Shown in pieces: positions 42,111 to 49,587 of a stretch of DNA of 64,000 nt (position 1 is the first letter of the stretch; each line of letters starts with the position of its first letter). The notes under the pieces are model-generated. The model was given only the letters and a program-made list of their open reading frames with translations. It made no database searches and was not told the DNA's origin. Source of the DNA: Metabacillus sp. FJAT-52054 (GTDB lineage Bacteria; Bacillota; Bacilli; Bacillales; Bacillaceae); assembly GCF_037201815.1 (NCBI RefSeq), contig NZ_CP147407.1, positions 2,178,723-2,242,722 of the forward strand, read 5' to 3'. Position numbers and translations under genes: made by a program.

Positions 42111-42689
42111 TTAATTTAGCGGGACAAACAAGTCAAATCGGATTTCATCATTTTTCAAATCAAACTTTACCGCTTTAGCACGATAATTGTTTTTTAGTTG
42201 AATTTCCGAAAGGTCTACGTCGATAGAATGATTTCTTTCATCAATATGAACAAATTCCGGAAGGGTGTAGGATGTACTAATATAATTCAATACAAATGAT
42301 ACAGGAACATCCAGCTGTCCAATTGAAAGATCCTCAACAATTAATCTCAAATTTCCATCCTTTTTCACGACGGGAGAAAACGTAATCTTCGCATTAATGT
42401 CCTTCCCGAATGCCCTGATCGCGCCTGTAAAATAGACCTTATCATCTAAATAGACTTTGTAATTGTACTGATCGGCATTCGCTTCTTCCTTCAAATAATG
42501 ATCAATGAGCTGATTTAGCGCTTCTTTTTTGGCACCAACATTGAGGGCCACAGCTTTGCCTTCTTTAATATCCTTTTGGGTTGGAGCATTTGAATCTGCC
42601 GGCGCAAAAAGCAAGATAGCGGCAATTGCAATTGCCGCTGCATTAATGGCAAGCAAAAGAATAAACGCCCATTTCCACTTCTTCTTCAT
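42111..42689 (-). CDS. ypmS: YpmS family (DUF2140) membrane-anchored protein
   Basis: A 192-aa protein with one N-terminal membrane helix (WAFILLLAINAAAIAIAAILL) and an extracytoplasmic domain containing the conserved KVYLDDKVYFTGAI and FSPVVKKDGNLRL of the YpmS/DUF2140 family. The longest frame starts 8 codons earlier, but ATG 42689 has AGGAGG at 6 bases and lies just downstream of the ypmR stop. It probably acts at the outer membrane face with the lipoprotein YpmR. Confidence 0.88.
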   Translation of the reverse strand: MKKKWKWAFILLLAINAAAIAIAAILLFAPADSNAPTQKDIKEGKAVALNVGAKKEALNQLIDHYLKEEANADQYNYKVYLDDKVYFTGAIRAFGKDINAKITFSPVVKKDGNLRLIVEDLSIGQLDVPVSFVLNYISTSYTLPEFVHIDERNHSIDVDLSEIQLKNNYRAKAVKFDLKNDEIRFDLFVPLN

Positions 42690-42699
42690 CTGCGGCCTC

Positions 42700-43488
42700 C
42701 TATCTCGATCCATCGTTTCTCATAATCGCTTCAAAAACTCTTTCTCCGATTAATGAATACCCTTGAGTGTTTGGATGAAACGCATCTTTATAAAGAAGTC
42801 CATCATCTTTGCTTTCATAAAGGTCTGCCACTGGGACGAATTCAGCATTTCCGTCGGCTTCAATCAATTTTTTTGCTGCTTCGTTCCATCTGTTTACTAC
42901 AAGGTCAATTTCAGATAGCTGCGGCAGCACAAACTTAAAAGGATTATAGAGCCCTGAGTATACGATCTTCGCATCAGGATTATATTGTCTAATCGTTTGA
43001 AAAATAAGAGCTAACCGCTGTTCATAGCCGGACTCCTCTTTTTCAAAGGGCTGCAGGGTCAAATTAAATATATTCTCCTTCACAACCTTCATGATGTCAT
43101 TCCCGCCAATGGTCAATAATATTATATCCGACTGTTCCAGCGCATTTTGTACTTCTTTTTTATTTAATTTCTTTATTAAGTCCGTAGTCTGGTTTCCGTG
43201 CACCGCATAGTTGTTAACTGCAATGGAATTTGTTGTTTTCAATCCGGATAACTTTGTTTTAACAATCCCCACATACCCGCCATTTTTTGTGTCATCTCCG
43301 ACTCCTGCCGTCAGTGAATCACCAATTCCTGTTATGGTTAAATCCGCTTTTTTCACTTCCTCCAGAGGCTTTTCTTTTTTCTTAACCTCTGCTTTTTCAG
43401 GAGCGGGTTTTTGTGATTTTGAAGTGAACTGATCGCATCCAGCCAGAAGGACCAGAGCTGACATCAGTAAGAGTATGATTCTTTTCAT
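42700..43488 (-). CDS. ypmR: SGNH/GDSL hydrolase lipoprotein YpmR
   Basis: A 262-aa lipoprotein. The signal peptide ends with the lipobox LLAGC (Cys at 18). After a Lys/Glu-rich spacer the SGNH domain has block I GDSLTAGVGD, block III GGND and block V DAFHPN with catalytic Asp/His. It is an extracellular esterase or lipase of unknown substrate, and lies directly before ypmS, as in B. subtilis. Confidence 0.92.
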   Translation of the reverse strand: MKRIILLLMSALVLLAGCDQFTSKSQKPAPEKAEVKKKEKPLEEVKKADLTITGIGDSLTAGVGDDTKNGGYVGIVKTKLSGLKTTNSIAVNNYAVHGNQTTDLIKKLNKKEVQNALEQSDIILLTIGGNDIMKVVKENIFNLTLQPFEKEESGYEQRLALIFQTIRQYNPDAKIVYSGLYNPFKFVLPQLSEIDLVVNRWNEAAKKLIEADGNAEFVPVADLYESKDDGLLYKDAFHPNTQGYSLIGERVFEAIMRNDGSR

Positions 43489-43681
43489 CTTTTTTCGGTC
43501 CCTCCTCGAGTTAATTTAGTCATTTCCATCAACTCTATGTTATAAGCATACCGATTTTTACACTTCCTGTTCAATGGTTTTGCCTATATAAAAGGATGTT
43601 TCTGCAAACTCTCAATCAGCCTCATCATGTTCAGCTAAAAAACCTTAAACATCCCGATACTAAAAAAAGAGACATGCAGGG

Positions 43682-44260
43682 TTAAAGCTGCTGCAGCCTC
43701 TTCATATCTTGAATGATGTCTTCGTATGGAGGATTTTCCACCCCGCTGTAAGATTTAACGACCTGTCCCTCTTTATTTATTAAATAAAAGGAGGTGCCGT
43801 GAATAACCTGATCCTCATTTTCCGGCTTTTTTACTAAAGTCTTAAAGCTTTTAAGGGAAAATTCTTCAATTTGCTTTTGTGAATATCCCGTTAGAAAATG
43901 CCAATTTTCAAATGAGGTGCCAAACTGGCTGCCGAACGATTTTAACTTTTCAGGTGTATCAATCTGCGGATCTACACTGAATGAAACGATCTCAAACGGG
44001 ATGTTCTCTTCGGCCCCCAAACTTTGAATTTTCTTCATATGGGCCGTCATTGGCGGACAAACCGTCGTACAGCTCGTAAAAATAAAGTTCGCTACCCAGA
44101 TTTTTCCTTTAAGCTCAGGAAGACCGAAAGACTCCCCCTCCTGGTCCTTATAATGAAAATTTTCTACAGATGAAATGGGTTTAAAACCGGAAGCAGCAGT
44201 GCTGCACCCCGATAGCAAAATAAAAGCCGCAGCGAGCCATATTAAACGTATTATTTTCAA
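43682..44260 (-). CDS. ypmQ: SCO1/SenC family copper-redox lipoprotein YpmQ
   Basis: A 192-aa thioredoxin-fold lipoprotein. The signal peptide ends LLSGC; the copper/redox motif CTTVC (about residue 65) and a conserved His (VIHGTS, about residue 155) are present. SCO proteins load copper into the CuA centre of cytochrome c oxidase. I start at TTG 44260, preceded by AGGAAGTGG at 5 bases; the longer frame to 44284 has no ribosome binding site. It follows the degV gene. Confidence 0.9.
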   Translation of the reverse strand: MKIIRLIWLAAAFILLSGCSTAASGFKPISSVENFHYKDQEGESFGLPELKGKIWVANFIFTSCTTVCPPMTAHMKKIQSLGAEENIPFEIVSFSVDPQIDTPEKLKSFGSQFGTSFENWHFLTGYSQKQIEEFSLKSFKTLVKKPENEDQVIHGTSFYLINKEGQVVKSYSGVENPPYEDIIQDMKRLQQL

Positions 44261-44303
44261 ATAAACCACTTCCTGCATTTTCAATATGGGATCAGGTCAG
44301 CCT

Positions 44304-45146
44304 CTACTCCGTATAATACATAAATCCAATAGCACCCGGTCCCGTATGGGTAGAAACCACTGGAGTCGTAAACGAAATATCAATTGGCAGATCCGGACGG
44401 ATTTGAAGGAGCGCTTCCTTCAGGTTATGGGCGAGATCAGAGGCGTCTGCGTGCGCGATTTCGATTGCCTTTGCCGTTTTCCCCTTTAAATCTTCCCCAA
44501 ATTGCTTAGCAAGGTATTTGACAATTTGAGAATGACTTCTCACCTTTGCAACTGGAGTATACACTCCATCCTGCAGACTTGCAATCGGCTTTATATTCAG
44601 CAGGGAACCAATCATAGCCTTTCCCCTTCCGATTCTGCCGCCCTTTACAAGATTATCAAGGGTATCAACCGTGACAAAAAGTCTCGTCGCCTCCTTAATC
44701 GAGGAAATCCGTTCTAATATCTCTTCTTTAGACGATCCGCTTTCAGCCATTTTCGCCGCTTCTATTACCTGAAACCCAAGAGCTTTTGAGATAAACTGAG
44801 AATCGATCACTGTAATATCCCCGCCTGCCATTGCAGCTGCGCTTTCTGCAGTCTGAAACGTTCCGCTCATCCCTGAGGTTAAATGAATCGATATGATTTG
44901 ATCTGCCGTTTTAAGTAGCTCCGTATAAGTTTCGACAAACTTTCCGATCGCGGGCTGTGAGCTTTTCGGCAATTCATTTGCAGCCGCCATTTTTATCATA
45001 AATTCTTCAGGTGTAATATCCACCCGATCCGTGTACGTCTCTCCATCTATATGTATGGTTAACGGAATTACTTCAATTTTGTATTTTTCAATCATGCTTT
45101 GATCAAGATCTGTTGTTGAATCGGTTACAATCACAATTTTTTTCAT
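44304..45146 (-). CDS. DegV family fatty-acid-binding protein
   Basis: A 280-aa DegV protein: IVTDSTTDLDQSMIEKYKIEVIPL at the N-terminus and the fatty-acid pocket motifs SSQPAIGKF, SGMSGTFQTA and HTGPGAIGF at the C-terminus. FakB proteins of this fold present fatty acids to the kinase FakA for incorporation into phospholipid. It stands before ypmQ with a 43-base gap, and upstream lies a non-coding stretch and the ypmP terminator. Confidence 0.93.
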   Translation of the reverse strand: MKKIVIVTDSTTDLDQSMIEKYKIEVIPLTIHIDGETYTDRVDITPEEFMIKMAAANELPKSSQPAIGKFVETYTELLKTADQIISIHLTSGMSGTFQTAESAAAMAGGDITVIDSQFISKALGFQVIEAAKMAESGSSKEEILERISSIKEATRLFVTVDTLDNLVKGGRIGRGKAMIGSLLNIKPIASLQDGVYTPVAKVRSHSQIVKYLAKQFGEDLKGKTAKAIEIAHADASDLAHNLKEALLQIRPDLPIDISFTTPVVSTHTGPGAIGFMYYTE

Positions 45147-45450
45147 CTTGTCACTTCCCTATCTCTCTCATTAACAAGTATTATACAGATTGTGCAAATG
45201 GTTTCAATAAAAAACACTAAAAATTAAGGGTTTATTGATTATAATCGTCATAAAAAATCCTTAACTAAAAGATTTACCTTTTTTAGAAAACTTTTTTGGC
45301 AATCTACGCTTCTATATTAGAGGATCTCCTGGATGCTGTTCGCGTTTCCGGTGGGCACAGAATTCCCCGGTGCACAGTTGCCTGCAGATGGTGTGCAGTT
45401 CCCGGTCCAGCCAGCCTGCATCGTTTTTGGTCAATAAGTATTCATAAAGA
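45147..45450. other. Intergenic stretch between ypmP and degV
   Basis: About 300 bases without a supported gene. The half near degV is AT-rich and holds its promoter region; the other half is GC-richer with several short inverted repeats (for example TGCAGGC and GCCTGCA types) but no recognisable riboswitch. Confidence 0.45.
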
Positions 45451-45475
45451 AAAGAGAGATCTGTTAAGATCTCCC
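45451..45475 (-). terminator. Rho-independent terminator after ypmP
   Basis: GAGATCT and AGATCTC pair around four bases, followed on the minus strand by CTTTTC. It begins at the last base of the ypmP stop. Confidence 0.75.
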
Positions 45476-45726
45476 TAGGCATTATTCTGTAATACTTCAG
45501 ATTGAAAGATTGCTTCATAATCCGGCCATTTTAAAATCTTTTTGAGATAATCGCGGAAAGAATAGACGCTTTTCGGTTCTGGCTCTGCATTAATCCTTGT
45601 CAGATATGCCTGCAGTCTTGCCTGAATCAGGAAAGCATAACTGTGGTCTTTTCCCATTACCGGTATCTCAATAACCTTTACCTTCTGTCCATCCAACCGT
45701 TTGAACTCTAGGCTTTTGAATAGCAA
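45475..45726 (-). CDS. ypmP: YpmP (DUF2535) protein
   Basis: An 83-aa protein with FKSLEFKRLDGQKVKVIEIPV at the start and a Tyr-rich helix SVYSFRDYLKKILKWPDY, matching DUF2535/YpmP. I choose TTG 45726 with AGAGGA 9 bases ahead; the longest frame begins at a TTG that abuts this sequence. The choice gives the 83 residues I recall for the B. subtilis protein. Function unknown. Confidence 0.85.
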   Translation of the reverse strand: MLFKSLEFKRLDGQKVKVIEIPVMGKDHSYAFLIQARLQAYLTRINAEPEPKSVYSFRDYLKKILKWPDYEAIFQSEVLQNNA

Positions 45727-45817
45727 AAATATCAATCCTCTTTTTCACCCGTTTGCTTTATTATACTCCATTATCCTATCGAAGTCTGTCAAATTATGCT
45801 CACAGCTTTAAAAATTT

Positions 45818-46468
45818 TCAAGCAGGAAACGTACAGGACGGTTCGTTTATTGCTGGCGAGTTAACCATTGATGAAACCTGATAGGCTTTCATTTCTTCTT
45901 CAGGAATGGGAAGAAGGTTTTCAAGCGCATCCTCTTTGCTTAAATCAAGCCAGGTGAAAGCGGTGCGGTGCTGAAAAATAACCGGCATTCGATCATGCAC
46001 CTCATGAACAAGTTCATTGGCCTTCGTTGTAAGAATCGTGCATGTAACGAGGTCCTTCCCGTCCTTACGCCACCTGTCCCATAAGCCTGCAAAAGCAAAC
46101 GGCTCCTCTGAACGGAGCAGAAAACGGTATGGATTTTTTCCAGTATCGGTCTTTTTCCATTCGTAAAAACTGTCTGCCAGAATCAAACATCTTTTTCTCT
46201 CGATGAGGTGCTTAAAACTGGGCTTTTCAGCAACGGTTTCCGCTCTCGCATTTATAATTCCTGAACCTTTAAGCGCTGACGTCCAGGAGGGCACAAGCCC
46301 CCACTTCAAATAACCGGCCTTATAGCTCCCATCTGAGCCGGCAATGGCTAAAAGCTTTTGAGAGGGGGCCGCATTAAATGTTCTTTCAACGGTTATATCT
46401 GAATGATTAAGAACAGGGAAATATTCAAAAACATCCTCATCGAACGTTTGTGTAAATCTTCCGCACAT
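45818..46468 (-). CDS. SOS response-associated peptidase (SRAP/YedK family)
   Basis: A 216-aa SRAP (HMCES) domain protein starting MCGRF, so Met removal exposes the catalytic Cys2. Other key motifs: NARAETVAEKP (the Asn and Glu), and EVHDRMPVIF with the catalytic His. SRAP proteins shield abasic sites in single-stranded DNA by forming a DNA-protein crosslink. It lies 15 bases after ilvA on the same strand, so read-through expression is possible. Confidence 0.95.
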   Translation of the reverse strand: MCGRFTQTFDEDVFEYFPVLNHSDITVERTFNAAPSQKLLAIAGSDGSYKAGYLKWGLVPSWTSALKGSGIINARAETVAEKPSFKHLIERKRCLILADSFYEWKKTDTGKNPYRFLLRSEEPFAFAGLWDRWRKDGKDLVTCTILTTKANELVHEVHDRMPVIFQHRTAFTWLDLSKEDALENLLPIPEEEMKAYQVSSMVNSPAINEPSCTFPA

Positions 46469-46483
46469 ATTTGCTGCCTCCGG

Positions 46484-47758
46484 CTAAATTAGTAAGTTAA
46501 ACAGCTGTTCATCCTTAATGACTTCTGTGTAATGGAATCCCTTGGAATCCAATCTGGCAATCAGGGTTGAGTAGTCCTTTTTGTCCTTTAATTCGATCCC
46601 CACTAGAGCTGGACCGTTCTCTTTATTGTTTTTCTTTGTGTATTCAAAACGGTTTATGTCATCAGAAGGACCGAGTACGTCATGCAAAAACTCTCGTAAA
46701 GCCCCTGCCCGCTGCGGAAAATCCACGATGAAATAATGCTGCAGTCCTTCGTAAATCATTGACCTCTCTTTGATCTCCTGCAGCCTTCCAATATCATTGT
46801 TCCCGCCGCTGACAATACATACCACATTTTTCCCTTTAATTTCATCGCGGCAAAAATCCAATGCGGCGATCGGCAATGCACCGGCAGGTTCGGCCACAAT
46901 GGCATTATCATTATACAATTCCAAAATGGACGTGCACACCTTCCCATCAGGCACGAGCACGGTTTCATGACAAAAGCCATTGGCGATGGCAAATGTCTTC
47001 TTTCCCATCCGCTGAACGGCAGCTCCATCTACAAATTTGCTGATTTTCGGCAGGGTGACCACCTCACCGGATGACTTCGCTGAAGTAAAGGATGCAGCGC
47101 CTTCCGGTTCGACCGCCATAATTTTCGTATTCGGTGAAACTGCCTGAAAATATGTACCTAAACCGGAAATCAGCCCCCCTCCGCCGACACTTGCAAAAAC
47201 AAAGTCAATAGGCACATCCGTATCATTCAAAATTTCAACAGCGACTGTACCTTGACCTGCGATGACCTCTTCATCATCAAACGGATGTATGAACGCCCGG
47301 CCCTCTTCCTCACAGCATTTAACAGCTTCATGATAGGAATCATCAAACGTATCTCCGCACAAAATAATCTCAGCACAGCCATTTGCGAATTTTTCCACCT
47401 GATTCACTTTTTGCCTCGGGGTGGTGCTTGGCATAAAAATTTTCCCTTGAACCCCAAGCGTCTTGCAGGAATAAGCGACTCCCTGTGCATGATTTCCGGC
47501 ACTGGCACATACAACCCCATTTTCAAGTTCTTTGCTGCTCAAGCTTTTCATCTTATTGAAGGCCCCTCTAATTTTGAAGGACCGGACAAGCTGGAGATCT
47601 TCCCTCTTAAGATAGACATTGCATTGATATTTCTCAGAAAGAGGACGATTCAGCTGAAGCGGGGTATGGATCACCACTTCCTTTAGTAGATGATGGGCTT
47701 TTAGAATCGATTCCACATGGACAATGGACGATTGTTTTTGGAGAGCTAACGGGTTCAT
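46484..47758 (-). CDS. ilvA: Threonine ammonia-lyase (threonine deaminase)
   Basis: A 424-aa PLP enzyme converting threonine to 2-oxobutyrate, first step of isoleucine synthesis. PLP lysine K62 in RSFKIRGAF, the phosphate-binding GGGGLISG loop, and a C-terminal ACT-like regulatory domain of about 90 residues (HYFIVDFPQRAGALREFL). The single ACT-like unit fits the short Bacillus form. An extended -10 promoter is present. No T-box leader is seen in the short upstream gap. Confidence 0.95.
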   Translation of the reverse strand: MNPLALQKQSSIVHVESILKAHHLLKEVVIHTPLQLNRPLSEKYQCNVYLKREDLQLVRSFKIRGAFNKMKSLSSKELENGVVCASAGNHAQGVAYSCKTLGVQGKIFMPSTTPRQKVNQVEKFANGCAEIILCGDTFDDSYHEAVKCCEEEGRAFIHPFDDEEVIAGQGTVAVEILNDTDVPIDFVFASVGGGGLISGLGTYFQAVSPNTKIMAVEPEGAASFTSAKSSGEVVTLPKISKFVDGAAVQRMGKKTFAIANGFCHETVLVPDGKVCTSILELYNDNAIVAEPAGALPIAALDFCRDEIKGKNVVCIVSGGNNDIGRLQEIKERSMIYEGLQHYFIVDFPQRAGALREFLHDVLGPSDDINRFEYTKKNNKENGPALVGIELKDKKDYSTLIARLDSKGFHYTEVIKDEQLFNLLI

Positions 47759-47794
47759 GGCAAAATTCCTTTCTATACCTCTATTTAATTTGCC

Positions 47795-47803
47795 ATTATA
47801 TCA
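47795..47803 (-). promoter_or_regulatory. Extended -10 promoter of ilvA
   Basis: TGATATAAT on the minus strand, 37 bases before the ATG, gives a perfect -10 with TGn. AATTTTGAATATT upstream is only a weak CodY-like match. Confidence 0.65.
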
Positions 47804-47893
47804 CGAATATTCAAAATTTAAAGTCATTTCCAGTAATTCAAGATTGATTACCTTAGAAAATGGGAAAAATCCAAATATAGAGGAGGAATAATT

Positions 47894-48112
47894 ATGGAGT
47901 ATTTGCTTAAAAGCAAATCAAGCGCCATCCCTTGCCTCATTGAAGCAGATCCTAATAGCAATCTGTATATGATTCGTAGCGCCGACACGAGCGGTCAAGG
48001 ATTCAACACGAAAGAAGAGCTGATCCAGTGGGTAGAAGAAAACTGGAATCCGGAAGATTTTGAAGATCCTGAGGAGCTGAAACAGGCGATTAGACGTATA
48101 TCAGCAGACTGA
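47894..48112 (+). CDS. 72-aa acidic small protein
   Basis: AGAGGAGG lies 8 bases before the ATG and a strong terminator follows the stop, so this is a separate gene. It starts MEYLLKSKSSAIPCLIEAD and ends in a helix with many Asp/Glu (ENWNPEDFEDPEELKQAIRR). No signal peptide, one Cys. I do not recognise the family. Its place between ilvA and iadA gives no functional hint. Confidence 0.7.
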   Translation: MEYLLKSKSSAIPCLIEADPNSNLYMIRSADTSGQGFNTKEELIQWVEENWNPEDFEDPEELKQAIRRISAD

Positions 48113-48120
48113 ATGAATTC

Positions 48121-48153
48121 AGTCCCCCTTATCCAGTATAGGGGGACTTTTGT
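48121..48153 (+). terminator. Rho-independent terminator
   Basis: AGTCCCCCT and AGGGGGACT pair around ten bases, then TTTGTT, following the 72-aa gene. Confidence 0.85.
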
Positions 48154-48251
48154 TATGGGCTGTCAGCTGGACCGAATAAAACCCCAGTCTCCCCCAACAG
48201 TCCCATAATATGAATCATTATTGCTTTTCACATAAGCAGCAGCGGGAATAC

Positions 48252-49424
48252 TTATTCAAATGTTCCCTTTACTAAGACCTTCCCCTCCTTCATCATTACC
48301 TGGCCTCTCGCTAGGACCGTTTTGATATGAAGACTCTCTTTGTCAGCTAGTACGAGGTCGGCATCCATGCCTTCAGCTATCCTGCCCTTATGGGTTAGCT
48401 TGAGGATGGAGGCTGGATTGGAGGTAATTACTTGAATTGCTTTTTCCACCGGGACGTTCTCTATTAGGATTGCGTCTCTTACTTCATTATAAAGAGAGGT
48501 AATATTTCCAATTTGCAAACCCGTCAACTCCCCGTCTGTATTAAACTCCGGAAGACTTGCCTGGGCGTCAGATGTGAAGGTGATGTTCTCCAAAGGCACC
48601 CCTTCATCAAGCATCCTTTTTAAACCCCTGCTGCATTTCACTTCTCCCTGGTCCAGAAATCGCTGAATGGTGCTTGTAGTAAAGTCAACAAGCCCTCCAT
48701 TTTTGGCAAACTCAATGCCCGCCTCAAACAAATGAGGATTACGGTTGATATGGGTAGGGTGAAACGTTTTGATTGGAATGTCCGTCTCTTCGCAAACCTT
48801 GTAGAGTAAATCCAGCTTGCCCTTGCCATCGCCTATATGAACATTGACGATTCCTGCTTTTCCTGACAGCATACCGCCGATTCTGGCAGCAGAAGCAATC
48901 TTTGCCATCTCTTTCCATTCAGGCTGGGATGAGCGGTGATCACTGATCGCAATTTCGCCGCAGCCGATGACTTTATCAATGAGAATTAAATCATCTTCAA
49001 TTTTGCCTGTAAGCGTCCTAACTGGGATCTGGTAGCTGCCGGTGTGAACATAACAGGAGATGCCTTCCTCCTCCAATGCCCTTGCTTTCGCAAGCAGGGC
49101 GGACATGGTTCTAGTGGTTCCATCCGTCCCGATCACCCCGACTATTGCAGTCACGCCTCCCTTGATAGCGGAGCTTAATTGCAGTTCCGGTGTCCTTGTT
49201 TTATAGCCGCCTTCTCCGCCGCCGCCCATAATATGTACATGTGAATCAATAAACCCGGGAAATACCGCCTGACCATCTGCATCAATGGTTTCTGACAGGT
49301 ATTCACTTGGAAAAGAAAATCCAGGTTCCTTTATAAAAGCTATTTTACCGCCGGCAGTGATCACATCTTTTTTTCCTAAATATTCAGGAGCATATAGCTC
49401 TCCATTTTTGATTAATTTAAGCAA
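48252..49424 (-). CDS. iadA: Isoaspartyl (beta-aspartyl) dipeptidase
   Basis: A 390-aa amidohydrolase that cleaves isoaspartyl dipeptides from damaged proteins. Metal motif HVHIMGGGGEGG (HxH), bridging-ligand region with HTGSYQIP, and the later HIGDGKG, HPTHINR and the catalytic Asp in FTSDAQASLP. It starts at TTG with GGAGG at 7 bases. A -24/-12 sigma-54 element lies 38 bases upstream and a sigma-54 activator gene diverges from it, so nitrogen- or peptide-dependent induction is likely. Confidence 0.94.
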   Translation of the reverse strand: MLKLIKNGELYAPEYLGKKDVITAGGKIAFIKEPGFSFPSEYLSETIDADGQAVFPGFIDSHVHIMGGGGEGGYKTRTPELQLSSAIKGGVTAIVGVIGTDGTTRTMSALLAKARALEEEGISCYVHTGSYQIPVRTLTGKIEDDLILIDKVIGCGEIAISDHRSSQPEWKEMAKIASAARIGGMLSGKAGIVNVHIGDGKGKLDLLYKVCEETDIPIKTFHPTHINRNPHLFEAGIEFAKNGGLVDFTTSTIQRFLDQGEVKCSRGLKRMLDEGVPLENITFTSDAQASLPEFNTDGELTGLQIGNITSLYNEVRDAILIENVPVEKAIQVITSNPASILKLTHKGRIAEGMDADLVLADKESLHIKTVLARGQVMMKEGKVLVKGTFE

Positions 49425-49461
49425 ATCTTTTCCTCCTTCATATCGTTTCTATTTATCCTTA

Positions 49462-49477
49462 AGCAAGAATCATGCCA
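49462..49477 (-). promoter_or_regulatory. Sigma-54 (SigL) -24/-12 promoter of iadA
   Basis: TGGCATGATTCTTGCT on the minus strand matches the consensus TGGCAC-N5-TTGCW at all fixed positions except one (C to T). The GG and GC are correctly spaced. The predicted start is near 49451, about 27 bases before the TTG start of iadA. Confidence 0.85.
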
Positions 49478-49587
49478 TGAAGTAATCCTCTCGGGAAATC
49501 ATTTCATTCTGCTCATTTTATTTTTATTGGGTTCAATTAGTTCCAATTGGGTGTTATAATGCTATTATAGTTACGCGACAGGAGCGA

